Source of the DNA: Streptomyces parvulus
Lineage (GTDB): Bacteria > Actinomycetota > Actinomycetes > Streptomycetales > Streptomycetaceae
Assembly (NCBI RefSeq): GCF_014648855.1
Contig: NZ_BMRX01000005.1
Coordinates: 1 to 64,000 of the forward strand
Reading direction: 5' to 3'
Length of the DNA stretch: 64,000 nt
Part shown: positions 19,740 through 28,773 of the stretch, piece by piece
How positions within the stretch are numbered: position 1 is the first letter of the stretch
How the letters are laid out: every line of letters starts with the position of its first letter
Notes under the pieces: generated by a model
What the model was told of the DNA's origin: nothing
The model's database searches: none
Seen by the model: the letters and a program-made list of their open reading frames with translations, nothing else
Translations under genes and position numbers: made by a program

Positions 19740-21026
19740 TTACGCCGTCTTCTGCTCGCCCGAGCCGCGTCCGCGCGAATCCCGGGGGATCAGCGTCGGG
19801 TTGACGTTGGAGAGGACCACGTCGGCGGTGATGACGACGCGGGCGACGTCCTTGCGGGACGGGACCTCGTACATCACGCCCTGGAGGACCTCCTCCATGA
19901 TGGCGCGCAGGCCGCGGGCGCCGGTCTGGCGGAGGATGGCCTGGTCGGCGATGGCCTCCAGGGCCTCGCGCTCGAAGTCCAGCTCCACGCCGTCGAGTTC
20001 GAAGAGGCGCTCGTACTGCTTGACGAGCGCGTTGCGCGGCTCGACGAGGATCTGGAGCAGGGCCTCGCGGTCCAGGTTATGCACCGAGGTGATGACCGGG
20101 AGCCGGCCGATGAACTCGGGGATCATGCCGAACTTGACCAGGTCCTCCGGCATGACCTGCTCGAACTGGTCCTTGGACTCGATCTCCCGCTTGGAGCGGA
20201 TCTGCGCGCCGAAGCCGATGCCCTTGGCACCCGCGCGGCCCTCGATGATCTTCTCCAGGCCGGCGAAGGCACCGCCCACGATGAACAGGACGTTCGTCGT
20301 GTCGATCTGGATGAACTCCTGGTGCGGGTGCTTGCGGCCGCCCTGCGGCGGGACGGAGGCGGTGGTGCCCTCCAGGATCTTCAGCAGGGCCTGCTGGACG
20401 CCCTCGCCCGACACGTCGCGCGTGATGGAGGGGTTTTCACTCTTCCGCGCGACCTTGTCGATCTCGTCGATGTAGATGATGCCGGTCTCGGCCTTCTTGA
20501 CGTCGTAGTCCGCGGCCTGGATCAGCTTCAGCAGGATGTTCTCGACGTCCTCGCCGACGTACCCCGCCTCGGTGAGCGCCGTGGCGTCGGCGATCGCGAA
20601 GGGGACGTTCAGCATGCGCGCCAGGGTCTGCGCGAGGAGGGTCTTGCCGGAGCCCGTGGGGCCCAGCAGGAGGATGTTGGACTTCGCCAACTCGATGGCG
20701 TCCTCGCGGCCTTGGGCGCCGCCGTTCTCGCCGGCCTGGACGCGCTTGTAGTGGTTGTACACCGCGACGGAGAGCGCCTTCTTGGCCGCCTCCTGGCCGA
20801 CCACGTAGCTCTCGAGGAACTCGTAGATCTCGCGGGGCTTCGGGAGCTCCTCCCAGCGCACCTCGCTGGTCTCCGCGAGCTCTTCCTCGATGATCTCGTT
20901 GCAGAGATCGATGCACTCGTCGCAGATGTAGACACCGGGCCCTGCGATGAGCTTCTTGACCTGCTTCTGGCTCTTGCCGCAGAACGAGCACTTGAGCAGA
21001 TCGCCGCCGTCACCGATGCGTGCCAC
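19740..21026 (-). CDS. clpX: ClpX, ATPase subunit of Clp protease
   Basis: A 428-residue AAA+ unfoldase that feeds substrates to ClpP. The N-terminal zinc-binding domain has Cys13, Cys16, Cys35 and Cys38 (CSFCGK and YICDECID); then Walker A GPTGSGKT, Walker [10 protein letters not shown], the IGF-type ClpP-contact loop in GIGFGAQ, and sensor 2 in [14 protein letters not shown] start at 21024-21026 with AAGGGGAAG upstream, giving exactly the length known for S. coelicolor ClpX. It lies downstream of clpP1P2 with a hairpin in the 190-base gap, so it may have its own transcription. Confidence 0.96.
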   Translation of the reverse strand: MARIGDGGDLLKCSFCGKSQKQVKKLIAGPGVYICDECIDLCNEIIEEELAETSEVRWEELPKPREIYEFLESYVVGQEAAKKALSVAVYNHYKRVQAGENGGAQGREDAIELAKSNILLLGPTGSGKTLLAQTLARMLNVPFAIADATALTEAGYVGEDVENILLKLIQAADYDVKKAETGIIYIDEIDKVARKSENPSITRDVSGEGVQQALLKILEGTTASVPPQGGRKHPHQEFIQIDTTNVLFIVGGAFAGLEKIIEGRAGAKGIGFGAQIRSKREIESKDQFEQVMPEDLVKFGMIPEFIGRLPVITSVHNLDREALLQILVEPRNALVKQYERLFELDGVELDFEREALEAIADQAILRQTGARGLRAIMEEVLQGVMYEVPSRKDVARVVITADVVLSNVNPTLIPRDSRGRGSGEQKTA

Positions 21027-21144
21027 GGTGTGCTTCCCCTTCGCCTGGGAGACTCCTGGACGTCGACCTGGCGTCAACGCGCAGCGGACTCCTGGTGCTG
21101 CCTTATGTCCGACGGTACCTTGCCCGGCCCCCCGTCCGGGCCCC

Positions 21145-21192
21145 CCTTGGCACGGTTCGCCTTGACGTGAATCGCGTCAAACCGTGCCAAGG
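21145..21192 (-). terminator. Long interrupted hairpin between clpP2 and clpX
   Basis: CCTTGGCACGGTT pairs with AACCGTGCCAAGG at the base, with an inner TTGACG/CGTCAA stem after a four-to-five-base bulge and a seven-base loop. It begins 25 bases after the clpP2 stop; it may terminate or attenuate clpP1P2 transcription before clpX. Confidence 0.65.
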
Positions 21193-21217
21193 AGCGGCAG
21201 ACGATACAGCCTCCCGC

Positions 21218-21898
21218 CTAGCGGAGAGAGGAGTTGTCCATCTTCCGGGTGGTGATGATCTGGTCGATCAGGCCGTAGCTCAGCGCGTCCTCGGCCGTGA
21301 GGATCTTGTCGCGCTCGATGTCCTCGCGGATCTTCTCGACCGGCGTGGTGGAGTGCTTGGCCAGCATCTCCTCCAGCTGCGAGCGCATCCGGAGGATCTC
21401 GTTGGCCGCGATCTCCAGGTCGGAGACCTGACCGCGGCCGGTCTCGCTGTAGGGCTGGTGGATCAGCACGCGGGCGTTCGGCAGCGCCATGCGCTTGCCC
21501 GGGGTGCCGGCGGCCAGCAGGACGGCGGCGGCGGAGGCCGCCTGGCCCATGCAGACCGTCTGGATGTCCGGCTTCACGTACTGCATCGTGTCGTAGATGG
21601 CCGTGAGCGCCGTGAAGGAGCCGCCGGGGCTGTTGATGTAGACCGAGATGTCCCGGTCGGGGTCCATCGACTCCAGGCACAGCAGCTGCGCCATGACGTC
21701 GTTGGCGGAGGCGTCGTCGATCTGGACGCCGAGGAAGATCACGCGCTCCTCGAAGAGCTTCGCGTACGGGTCGTACTCGCGCACGCCCTGCGAGGTGCGC
21801 TCGACGAAGCGCGGGATCACGTAGCGGGACTCGGCGGACGGGCCGGTGTACTCGGCGCGCGTGCGGTCGTACAGGCCGCTGCCGGGGAAGTCGTTCAC
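21218..21898 (-). CDS. clpP2: ATP-dependent Clp protease proteolytic subunit 2
   Basis: A 226-residue serine peptidase forming, with ClpP1, the barrel that degrades ClpX- and ClpC-delivered proteins. Catalytic Ser122 in [12 protein letters not shown] and His147 in [11 protein letters not shown]. The GTG at 21896-21898 ([13 protein letters not shown]) has AGGAG about eight bases upstream. The 50-base gap from clpP1 and shared strand indicate a clpP1-clpP2 operon. The N-terminal 40 residues probably include a short propeptide, as in other actinobacterial ClpP2. Confidence 0.95.
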   Translation of the reverse strand: MNDFPGSGLYDRTRAEYTGPSAESRYVIPRFVERTSQGVREYDPYAKLFEERVIFLGVQIDDASANDVMAQLLCLESMDPDRDISVYINSPGGSFTALTAIYDTMQYVKPDIQTVCMGQAASAAAVLLAAGTPGKRMALPNARVLIHQPYSETGRGQVSDLEIAANEILRMRSQLEEMLAKHSTTPVEKIREDIERDKILTAEDALSYGLIDQIITTRKMDNSSLR

Positions 21899-21948
21899 AG
21901 TGTCTCCTGTAAAGGGGCTGAGGCGGTCGGCTCGGGGCGGGGTGCGGC

Positions 21949-22608
21949 TCAGGCGCCCGTGCCGCCGCCACCCGGCATGCCGGCGGCGGTGGGGATCACG
22001 TCGTCGATGAGGCCGTACTCCTTGGCCTCGAAGGCGTCGAACCAGCGGTCGCGGTCCGAGTCGCGGGTGATCTGCTCGACCGACTGGCCGGTGTGCTGCG
22101 AGGTCAGCTCCGCCATGCGCTTCTTGGTGTGCAGCAGCCGCTCCGCGTGGATCTTGATGTCCGAGGCGGAACCGGCGAGGCCGGCGGACGGCTGGTGGAT
22201 CAGGATCTCGGCGTTGGGCAGCGCGAAGCGCTTGCCCGGAGTGCCCGCGCTGAGCAGGAACTGCCCCATGGAGGCGGCGAGGCCCATCGCGATCGTCACC
22301 ACGTCGTTCTTGATGAACTGCATGGTGTCGTAGATCGCCATGCCGGCCGTGATCGAACCGCCCGGGCTGTTGATGTACAGGAAGATGTCCTTGTCCGGGT
22401 CGGCGGCAAGGAGCAGCAGCTGTGCGGTGATCTTGTTGGCAATGTCGTCGTCGACCGGCTGGCCGAGGAAGATGATCCGCTCGCCGAGCAGCCGGTTGTA
22501 GACCTGGTCGCCGAGGCCGCCACCGATGGAGGGCTCGCCGGCGGCTGAGGGCATCAGATTCGTCACGTATCCACCTGCTCGTCTTACGACGGCGCCGGGC
22601 CGTCTCAC
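21949..22608 (-). CDS. clpP1: ATP-dependent Clp protease proteolytic subunit 1
   Basis: A 219-residue serine peptidase subunit; catalytic Ser113 in [11 protein letters not shown] and His138 in [11 protein letters not shown]. The C-terminus is Gly-rich ([10 protein letters not shown]). Two GTG starts are possible. The one at 22606-22608 ([15 protein letters not shown]) follows AGGGA and gives the 219 residues I recall for S. coelicolor; the one at 22564-22566 ([10 protein letters not shown]) also has a GGTGG-type site and would give 205 residues. ClpP1 in Streptomyces is required for normal differentiation and its operon is activated by ClgR. Confidence 0.94.
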   Translation of the reverse strand: MRRPGAVVRRAGGYVTNLMPSAAGEPSIGGGLGDQVYNRLLGERIIFLGQPVDDDIANKITAQLLLLAADPDKDIFLYINSPGGSITAGMAIYDTMQFIKNDVVTIAMGLAASMGQFLLSAGTPGKRFALPNAEILIHQPSAGLAGSASDIKIHAERLLHTKKRMAELTSQHTGQSVEQITRDSDRDRWFDAFEAKEYGLIDDVIPTAAGMPGGGGTGA

Positions 22609-22708
22609 GTTTCCCTGCGGGGCTGGAGCCGCTTTCGGAGACTCCCCTGCCCTCGTATTCATGGACCCTAACGCGGGGGGCCTGCGGCGCCATCCCGGTT
22701 CCCGCGGT

Positions 22709-22722
22709 GTTCGCCGGGGGCG
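22709..22722 (-). promoter_or_regulatory. Possible ClgR-type site upstream of clpP1
   Basis: GTTCGC-N5-GCG (written on the plus strand) lies about 100 bases before the clpP1 start. It resembles the GTTCGC...GCG element I recall for ClgR, the activator of clpP1; I am not certain of the exact published spacing. No other gene is seen in 22609-22886. Confidence 0.3.
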
Positions 22723-22773
22723 TAGCGCCGGGACGGTGCCGATTCGTCGCCGGGCGCGGGCCGCCTGTGGCCG

Positions 22774-22799
22774 GTCGCGCAGTTCCCCGCGCCCCTGGG
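22774..22799. repeat. Dispersed Streptomyces intergenic repeat, copy 2
   Basis: Twenty-six bases identical to 15836-15861 in the same orientation, again immediately before the terminator of a minus-strand gene (tig). Confidence 0.7.
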
Positions 22800-22821
22800 T
22801 GGGCTGTCCTGCCCCATGCCG

Positions 22822-22856
22822 AACGGGCCCCGGCGTCGGAACGTCCGGGGCCCGTT
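22822..22856 (-). terminator. Terminator of tig
   Basis: AACGGGCCCCGG pairs perfectly with CCGGGGCCCGTT across an 11-base loop, 30 bases after the tig stop. Confidence 0.8.
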
Positions 22857-22886
22857 TCACATCCGTCGGGGACGGCGCGAGGGTGA

Positions 22887-24284
22887 TCAGCCCTCGGTCT
22901 TCTCCTCGGCCTTCTCGTCACCCGACTCGGTGGACTCGGCGGCGGCCTCGGCGGCCTCCGTCTCCTCGTCCTCCTCGTCGTCCAGGTCGACGATCTCGCC
23001 GTTGGTGTCCTTGACCGTGGCCTTCTCGACCACGGCGGCCAGGGCCTTGCCGCGGGCGACCTCGCCGACGAGGAGCGGCACCTGGCCCTGCTCGACGACG
23101 GCCTGGGCGAACTGGTCGGGGGACATGCCGGAGGAGGCGGCGCGGCGCATGAGGTGCTCGGTCAGCTCTTCCTGGCTGACGTTGAGCTTCTCCTGCTTGA
23201 CCAGCTCGTCGAGGACGAACTGGGTCTTGATGCCCTTGACCGCGGCCTCGCGGGTCTCGGTCTCGAACTCCTCGGCGGTCTTGCCCTGGAGCTCCAGGTA
23301 CTTCTCCAGGTCGAGACCCATCTGGCCGAGCTGGTGGTGCTCGAGGTTGTGCTTACGGGTGTTGATCTCGTCCTCGAGGAGCTTCTCGGGGACCGGGACC
23401 TCGACCAGGTCGAGCAGCTTGTCCAGCACCCGCTCCTGGGCCTGGGTGGCCTGGTCGTACTGCTTCATGTTGGCGAGGCGCTTGCGGCTGTCGGCGCGCA
23501 GCTCCTCCAGGGTGTCGAACTCCGACGCGAGCTGCGCGAAGTCGTCGTCCAGCTCGGGCAGCTCGCGCGCGGCGACCTGGCTGACCTTGACGGTCACCTC
23601 GGCCTCCTTGCCGGCCGCCGAGCCGCCCTTGAGCTCGGAGGTGAAGGTGGCCTCGCCACCGGCCTCCAGGCCCTTCACGGCGTCGTCGATGCCTTCCAGC
23701 AGCTCCCCGGACCCGATGGTGTAGGAGACGCCGTCGGCGACGCCGTCCTCCAGGACCTCGCCGTCGACCTTGGCCTTCAGGTCGAGGGTGACCACGTCGC
23801 CGTCGGCGGCGGCGCGCTCGACCGGGGAGGTGGAGGCGAAGCGCTCGCGCAGCTGCTCCACCGACTTCTCGACGTCCTCGTCGGAGACGTCGACGGCGTC
23901 GACCTCGACCTCGATGCCGGAGTAGTCCGGGATCTCGACGGTCGGGCGGACGTCGACCTCGGCGGTGAAGTTCAGCGTCTCGCCGTCCTTCAGCTCCGTG
24001 ATGTCGACCTCGGGCTGGCCGAGCGGGTTCAGCTCGGCCTCGTTGACCGCGTCGGTGTAGAACTTGGGAAGCGCGTCGTTGACCGCCTCCTCCAGCACCG
24101 CACCGCGGCCGAACCGCTGGTCGATGACCCGGGCCGGGATCTTGCCCTTGCGGAAGCCCTTCACCGTGACCTGCTGGTTGATCTTCTTGTACGCCGCGTC
24201 GAGGCTGTCCTTGAGCTCCTCGAAGGGCACCTCGACAGTGAGCCGAACCCGGGTCGGGTTCAGGGTCTCCACGGCGCTCTTCAC
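22887..24284 (-). CDS. tig: Trigger factor (ribosome-associated chaperone)
   Basis: A 465-residue chaperone/peptidyl-prolyl isomerase. N-terminal ribosome-binding domain with the signature [11 protein letters not shown] (about 43-53), the FKBP-like PPIase domain around 160-240, and the C-terminal helical arms ([20 protein letters not shown] to [14 protein letters not shown]). It ends with about 45 Glu/Asp/Ala residues, a long acidic tail typical of actinobacterial trigger factors. GTG start at 24282-24284 with AAGGAG upstream. It stands upstream of clpP1 as in many bacteria, but with its own promoter and terminator. Confidence 0.95.
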   Translation of the reverse strand: MKSAVETLNPTRVRLTVEVPFEELKDSLDAAYKKINQQVTVKGFRKGKIPARVIDQRFGRGAVLEEAVNDALPKFYTDAVNEAELNPLGQPEVDITELKDGETLNFTAEVDVRPTVEIPDYSGIEVEVDAVDVSDEDVEKSVEQLRERFASTSPVERAAADGDVVTLDLKAKVDGEVLEDGVADGVSYTIGSGELLEGIDDAVKGLEAGGEATFTSELKGGSAAGKEAEVTVKVSQVAARELPELDDDFAQLASEFDTLEELRADSRKRLANMKQYDQATQAQERVLDKLLDLVEVPVPEKLLEDEINTRKHNLEHHQLGQMGLDLEKYLELQGKTAEEFETETREAAVKGIKTQFVLDELVKQEKLNVSQEELTEHLMRRAASSGMSPDQFAQAVVEQGQVPLLVGEVARGKALAAVVEKATVKDTNGEIVDLDDEEDEETEAAEAAAESTESGDEKAEEKTEG

Positions 24285-24398
24285 GGTTCGGTCTCCTTGG
24301 TGGCTGACTTCTTGGGTTCTGCCGGAACCAGAGAGGCATCCGGCAAATTTCGCCGCCCGGAGACTTCAGACGCTGAGACACACGGGCGTGCAGCTTGC

Positions 24399-24427
24399 AT
24401 AGTAACGGCAGCGACTACACGGCCCAA
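24399..24427 (-). promoter_or_regulatory. Probable tig promoter
   Basis: On the minus strand TTGGGC (24422-24427) and TACTAT (24399-24404) are spaced by 17 bases, a good vegetative-sigma arrangement, about 115 bases before the tig start. Confidence 0.5.
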
Positions 24428-24478
24428 AAGGCGATCACCGGCGCTCGTGCGCGGGGGATCAACGGTGATCGGCCGAGG

Positions 24479-24555
24479 TGGTCGGGGTGGCGGGATTTGA
24501 ACCCACGGCCTTCCGCTCCCAAAGCGGACGCGCTACCAAGCTGCGCCACACCCCG
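24479..24555 (-). tRNA. tRNA-Pro (anticodon TGG), CCA encoded
   Basis: Reads CGGGGTG...CACCCCG-A-CCA on the minus strand, with the T-arm sequence GGGTTCAAATCCC and an anticodon arm CCGCT-TTTGGGA-GCGG whose loop carries TGG. The 3' CCA is encoded in the DNA. Confidence 0.93.
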
Positions 24556-24716
24556 TCTGGTGCGACACGTAGGGTACATGCCGCCGGCCACGGGTACCTC
24601 AGGGTTTCCCGGCGCCGCGCCCGGCCCGGCGCGGACCGGAAGGGGTGTGCGGTGAGGGGGGCCGACCCGCTACGATGCCTCCAGTGCCGCGGTCACCGAC
24701 CTGCGGCGCGTGCTGT

Positions 24717-24787
24717 GCGGGCGTAGCTCAATGGTAGAGCCCTAGTCTTCCAAACTAGCTACGCGGGTTCGATTCCCGTCGCCCGCT
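24717..24787 (+). tRNA. tRNA-Gly (anticodon TCC)
   Basis: Acceptor GCGGGCG pairs with CGCCCGC; D-arm TAGCTCAATGGTAGAGC; anticodon arm CTAGT-CTTCCAA-ACTAG giving TCC; T-arm CGGGTTCGATTCCCG. The 3' CCA is not encoded (CCG follows the discriminator T). Confidence 0.95.
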
Positions 24788-24795
24788 CCGAGAGG

Positions 24796-24831
24796 CCTCC
24801 GGCCCGGTCCCCCAGGGGATCGGGCCGGAGG
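24796..24831 (+). terminator. Terminator after tRNA-Gly
   Basis: CCTCCGGCCCG pairs with CGGGCCGGAGG across a 14-base loop, nine bases after the tRNA; it may also serve the small minus-strand gene at 24856-25050. Confidence 0.75.
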
Positions 24832-24855
24832 TCTTCGTGCGTCCGGGGGCGGGTC

Positions 24856-25050
24856 CTAGAACTGGATCGAGTTGATCGTGTCCGCTATCGAGTTCAGGAA
24901 CCGCTGGATGTCGTCGGCCATGCCGGTCGAGGCCAGGAAGAAGCCGAAGAGGACCGCGACGATGGCCGGCCCCGCCTTGATGGAGCCTCCCCGCAGCAGC
25001 ACCACCAGGATGATTGCCAACAGCAGCACCACTGACAGTGAAATGGCCAC
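24856..25050 (-). CDS. Small hydrophobic membrane protein (64 aa)
   Basis: VAISLSVVLLLAIILVVLLR forms one membrane helix, then KAGPAIVAVLFGFFLASTG a second, ending in an amphipathic DDIQRFLNSIADTINSIQF tail. The balanced two-helix structure and codon bias support a real gene; GTG start at 25048-25050 with GAGGGTG about 12 bases upstream. Resembles small conserved Streptomyces membrane proteins; function unknown. Confidence 0.75.
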   Translation of the reverse strand: MAISLSVVLLLAIILVVLLRGGSIKAGPAIVAVLFGFFLASTGMADDIQRFLNSIADTINSIQF

Positions 25051-25712
25051 AACTGATCACACCCTCGGTCGGTCCGCTCTCCCGGCCCGGGGGTGCCACA
25101 CCGCACACCCCCGCCAGAACCATCGTGCCACCAACCGGGCCTCGTCATGCGGCGGGTGACACATCGTCCGGCCGGTTCCGGGTGACTCGGTGCCCCTCGC
25201 GGGCGGGCCCACCCCACGATCGCACCGCGTACAGGAATTCGACAGGCCACCCGTACGTGGAATTCCGGACAGTTCGTTTCCATGCCCACACATCGCGTTC
25301 GCAGGTAATTCGAATTGTCGCGGGGGCCACAGCGCCGCCCCCATCACAGGGAGATCACAGGATCACCCACGGGTTCCGTAAGGGCATTGAAGGGGACATT
25401 CCAGCGGAGTCGCCCGCCGGTCTTATGCGGCGTTTAGTCGTGATGTGTCATGACAAGTGGGGTGCGTCCGCGGCCCGTAGGCGTACGGAGTACCCGGCCA
25501 TGTGGGTGCCGTCACGCGAACGGCGGCGTCGACTTCCGGGAAATGCGGGGTATCCGAGGGACACCCGTGAGTCGAATAACAGGAATGACGTCGAGGGTTT
25601 TACGGAAACACACGGAGAACGCTAGGGTGCCTCAGATGTTCTACGCTGCCCCGTCCCCCACCAGAGCAGCGAGGTCCTGTGACGACTCGCCGAGTTCCCG
25701 GCGGGGGGTCGC
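25051..25712 (+). promoter_or_regulatory. Intergenic region with a candidate promoter for the acyltransferase gene
   Basis: No convincing gene in these 662 bases; base composition is lower in GC than the surroundings, as expected of regulatory DNA. A candidate promoter is TTTACG (25599-25604), an 18-base spacer, and TAGGGT (25623-25628), about 85 bases before the start at 25713. Confidence 0.4.
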
Positions 25713-26885
25713 ATGACGAGCTCGCTGCGATCGCACGGTGACCGGAAAACGCCGTCACCTCCGGACCAGCAGACCCAGCGCCCCCAGCCGAGCCGCCAGC
25801 GGGACGCGTTCTTCGACAACGCCAAGTACCTGGCGATCGTGCTGGTCGGGATCGGCCACGCCTGGGGTCAGATCCTGGACGGGAACCGGACCGTGGAGAC
25901 CCTCTACCGGGTCCTGTACACGTTCCACATGCCGGCGTTCATCGTCATCTCCGGCTACTTCTCCCGCAGTTTCGACCTGAGCCCCCGGCGCGTGAAGCGG
26001 CTGATCACCGGGGTCGCCGTGCCGTACGTCGTCTTCGAGATCGCGTACACGCTGCACCGCCGCGCCAGCGAGGACCCGCAGAGCGACTTCAGCCTGCTGG
26101 ACCCCACCTATCTCCTGTGGTTCCTGTGCGCGCTGTTCGTCTGGCGGCTGACGACGCCGATCTGGCAGACGATCCGCTGGCCGCTGCCGATCTCGCTGGC
26201 CATCGCGGGGCTCGCCTCCGTGACGCCCAGCATCGGCAACGACCTGAACATGCAGCGGGTGCTGCAGTTCCTGCCGTGCTTCGTGCTGGGTCTCGTACTG
26301 CGCCCCGAGCACTTCCGGCTGGTGCGCCGCCGTGCCGCGCGGATCGCCGCCGTGCCGGTCGTCGCGGCGGCCGTGGCCGTCGCCTGGTGGTCGGTGCCGC
26401 GCATGGAGACCGGCTGGTTCTACCGCAACGCCGCCATGACCGACACCGGCCTGCCCTGGTGGTCCGGGGCGATCGTGACCATCGCGCTCTTCGGCTGCTC
26501 GGTCGTGCTGACCGCCTGCTTCTTCGCCTGGGTGCCGGGCCGCCGCATGTGGTTCACGGCGCTCGGCGCGGGCACGATCTACGGCTACCTGCTGCACGGC
26601 TTCCTGGTGAAGGAAGGCAGCTACACGGACTGGTTCAAGCAGCCGCTGCTGGACCAGCCGCTCGGCGAGATCGGGCTCACCGTCCTCGGCGCGGCCGTCG
26701 TCACCCTGTTCTGCACCAAGCCGGTCCAGCGGGCCCTGCGGTTCGTCGTGGAGCCCAAGATGGACTGGGCCTTCCGGAGCGACCCCGGGGCGGCCGCCCG
26801 CGGACGCGGGGAGCAGGAGAGCAAGGCCCAGCCGCGGCCGGCCGCGGCCGCACCCAGCAGGGAAGACGAGAAGGTCTCCGTCTAG
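25713..26885 (+). CDS. Membrane acyltransferase (acyltransferase 3 family)
   Basis: A 390-residue integral membrane protein with about ten helices. RDAFFDNAKYLAIVLVGIGH (31-50) with its conserved histidine is the active-site start of acyltransferase-3 proteins, and FHMPAFIVISGYFSR is the second signature. These enzymes O-acylate sugars of surface glycans or secondary metabolites. The N-terminal 30 residues and the C-terminal 45 (Arg/Ala/Pro-rich) are cytoplasmic and low-complexity. GGGGGG precedes the ATG by about six bases. The stop codon TAG at 26883-26885 shares CTAG with the stop of the convergent HD gene. Acceptor unknown. Confidence 0.85.
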   Translation: MTSSLRSHGDRKTPSPPDQQTQRPQPSRQRDAFFDNAKYLAIVLVGIGHAWGQILDGNRTVETLYRVLYTFHMPAFIVISGYFSRSFDLSPRRVKRLITGVAVPYVVFEIAYTLHRRASEDPQSDFSLLDPTYLLWFLCALFVWRLTTPIWQTIRWPLPISLAIAGLASVTPSIGNDLNMQRVLQFLPCFVLGLVLRPEHFRLVRRRAARIAAVPVVAAAVAVAWWSVPRMETGWFYRNAAMTDTGLPWWSGAIVTIALFGCSVVLTACFFAWVPGRRMWFTALGAGTIYGYLLHGFLVKEGSYTDWFKQPLLDQPLGEIGLTVLGAAVVTLFCTKPVQRALRFVVEPKMDWAFRSDPGAAARGRGEQESKAQPRPAAAAPSREDEKVSV

Positions 26886-27415
26886 CGGAGCGGTCCGCGG
26901 GACCGCTCCGCCCCGGGCCGGGTGCCCGGTTCGACCAGGCCGAGGAGTGCGCGCATCCGCGTGTACTTCTCGGTCAGCCGGGTGCGGGTGGGCCCGTCGA
27001 GGACCGCGAGGCGCGCCGGATCCGCGTTGTGCGCCAGGTCCGCCTCCTTGACCAGGGCCGCGCCGGGCGTCGAGAGGATGCGCTCCGCGTACGCCTCGGG
27101 GGCCTCCCCCGGCCGCCTGGTGAGGGCGAGGACGATGTCCTTGGTGCGCCGGCTCAGCGCGGCTTCGTTCAGCCATCGCTCGGAGACCGCGTCGTCCTCG
27201 ACGGCGTCGTGGAGCCAGGCCGCCATGATCTGCTCGTCGTCGCCGCCGCGTCGCCGTACGCCGGCGGCCACGGCCTCCAGGTGTTCGGCGTAGGGCCGGC
27301 CGGCCTTGTCGGTCTGGCCGGCGTGGGCCGCCCGTGCGACGGCCTCGACCTCGGCGGGGGTGAGCGGCGGGGCGGACCGCGGGGTACGTGGTGGTGAAGG
27401 GGACACGGGGTCCAC
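26882..27415 (-). CDS. HD-domain phosphohydrolase
   Basis: A 177-residue protein of the HD superfamily. Visible ligands: H in YAEHLEAVA, H-D in AAWLHDAVEDD, and D in VKEADLAHNAD, an arrangement like the hydrolase half of RelA/SpoT proteins and small (p)ppGpp hydrolases; whether it acts on ppGpp is not shown. The C-terminus is a basic helix. Start is the GTG at 27413-27415, four bases after the upstream phosphatase stop, so the two genes are cotranscribed. An alternative GTG at 27404-27406 would remove three residues. Neither has a good ribosome-binding site, consistent with coupled translation. Confidence 0.78.
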   Translation of the reverse strand: MDPVSPSPPRTPRSAPPLTPAEVEAVARAAHAGQTDKAGRPYAEHLEAVAAGVRRRGGDDEQIMAAWLHDAVEDDAVSERWLNEAALSRRTKDIVLALTRRPGEAPEAYAERILSTPGAALVKEADLAHNADPARLAVLDGPTRTRLTEKYTRMRALLGLVEPGTRPGAERSRGPLR

Positions 27416-27419
27416 TGTG

Positions 27420-28610
27420 TCAGCCGGCCGCCGGCGGCGCCGCCTGGGCCGTCGGGCCCTCGCGGCTGATCAGCAGGAGCGCCCGGTCGTCGTTGACGTC
27501 CTTGGCCACCGCCTCGATGAGGTGCCAGGCGGCGCCGTGGAAACCGCCCGCGACGTAGCGGTCGGCCTCGCCGGTGAGCCGGTCGATGCCCTCGGCGATG
27601 TCGCGGTCGGAGGTCTCCACCAGGCCGTCCGTGAACAGCATCAGCACGTCTCCGGGCCGCAGCGAGCCCTTCACCTGGTCGAACTGGGCGCCGTCGTACA
27701 CGCCGAGGAGCGGTCCCTCGGCCGACTTCTCCTCCCAGCGGCCGGTGCCGGCGCTGAGCTGGAGGCCCGGGGGATGCCCGGCGGAGTACAGCTCGTAGTC
27801 GCCGGAGTCGAGGTCCAGGACGAGGTGGATGGAGGTGGCGAAGCCCTCGTCCCAGTCCTGGCGCAGCAGATAGCCGTTGGCGGCCGTGAGGAAGGCGTGC
27901 GGCGGGAGGCTGCCGAGCAGTCCGCCGAACGCGCCCGACAGCAGCAGGGCGCGCGAGGCGGCGTCCATGCCCTTGCCGGACACGTCGGTGAGGACGACCT
28001 CCAGCGTGCGGCCGCCGTTGGTGCGGGCGGCGACGACGAAGTCGCCGGAGAAGGACTGGCCGCCGGCCGGGCGCAGGGCCATCTCCCGGTGCCAGCCCTT
28101 CGGCAGCTGGGGCAGCTTGCTCTGGACGCGGATGCGTTCGCGCAGGTCGAAGAGCATGGTGCCGCCGCGCCGCCAGGGGACGCCGACCCGGCTGCGGAAC
28201 TGGGCGACGAGCAGCCCGAAGAACCCGCAGGCCGCGACGGTCAGGACGACGCCCGGGGTGACCCGGGACGGGCCCTCGGTGTACGGGCCGAGCTGTATGG
28301 ACTCCACGATCAGCGCGGTGGCCGCCGCCGCGTACAGGCCGAGCAGGCTCGCGGGGCGCAGCAGCAGGCCGCCCGCGACGATCGGGATGACGAGCGCGGA
28401 CGGTGAGCACCACACGGAGTTCACCATGGTGGTGGCCGCGATGACGGGGACCGTCAGCAGCAGTCCGGCGAGCGCGATCCAGTCCGAGCCGTCACCGCGG
28501 AAGTAGTCGACCGCGGATCTGCGCACGCCGACGCGGGCCCGGTGCCACTGCTTCTTCCACCGGGCCGTGAACGTCTCGGCCGCCGCGCGCCGCTGTCGTC
28601 CTGCTGCCAT
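27420..28610 (-). CDS. Membrane-anchored SpoIIE/PP2C-type serine phosphatase
   Basis: A 396-residue protein: about 45 basic residues, four to five membrane helices (45-145), and a C-terminal PP2C/SpoIIE domain (about 165-380) with GDFVVAARTNGGRTLEVVLT-DVSGKGMDAA (metal-binding Asp residues) and LRPGDVLMLFTDGLVETSDR. Such Streptomyces phosphatases act on anti-anti-sigma (SpoIIAA-like) proteins or other signalling partners. No kinase or GAF/PAS sensor domain is attached. Cotranscribed with the HD protein. The ribosome-binding site before the ATG at 28608-28610 is weak. Confidence 0.88.
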   Translation of the reverse strand: MAAGRQRRAAAETFTARWKKQWHRARVGVRRSAVDYFRGDGSDWIALAGLLLTVPVIAATTMVNSVWCSPSALVIPIVAGGLLLRPASLLGLYAAAATALIVESIQLGPYTEGPSRVTPGVVLTVAACGFFGLLVAQFRSRVGVPWRRGGTMLFDLRERIRVQSKLPQLPKGWHREMALRPAGGQSFSGDFVVAARTNGGRTLEVVLTDVSGKGMDAASRALLLSGAFGGLLGSLPPHAFLTAANGYLLRQDWDEGFATSIHLVLDLDSGDYELYSAGHPPGLQLSAGTGRWEEKSAEGPLLGVYDGAQFDQVKGSLRPGDVLMLFTDGLVETSDRDIAEGIDRLTGEADRYVAGGFHGAAWHLIEAVAKDVNDDRALLLISREGPTAQAAPPAAG

Positions 28611-28773
28611 TAGTTCGGGACCCTATCCATCGGACCGGCCGCTTGGCACGGGAGGTCCCACTTGTCCCCCGTCCGAGGCCCGACTTCACAGTGAACTTCA
28701 CGAACGGCCCGCGCGCCGCACCCCTGCGGAAATTGCCTCGCTCCGTTCCGCACCGCCCTGGTACGCATGCCGC

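Noticed and set aside
24555..24716. Gene or attachment duplicate between the two tRNA genes
   Set aside because: No partial tRNA copy and no coding frame with Streptomyces codon bias in this short gap.
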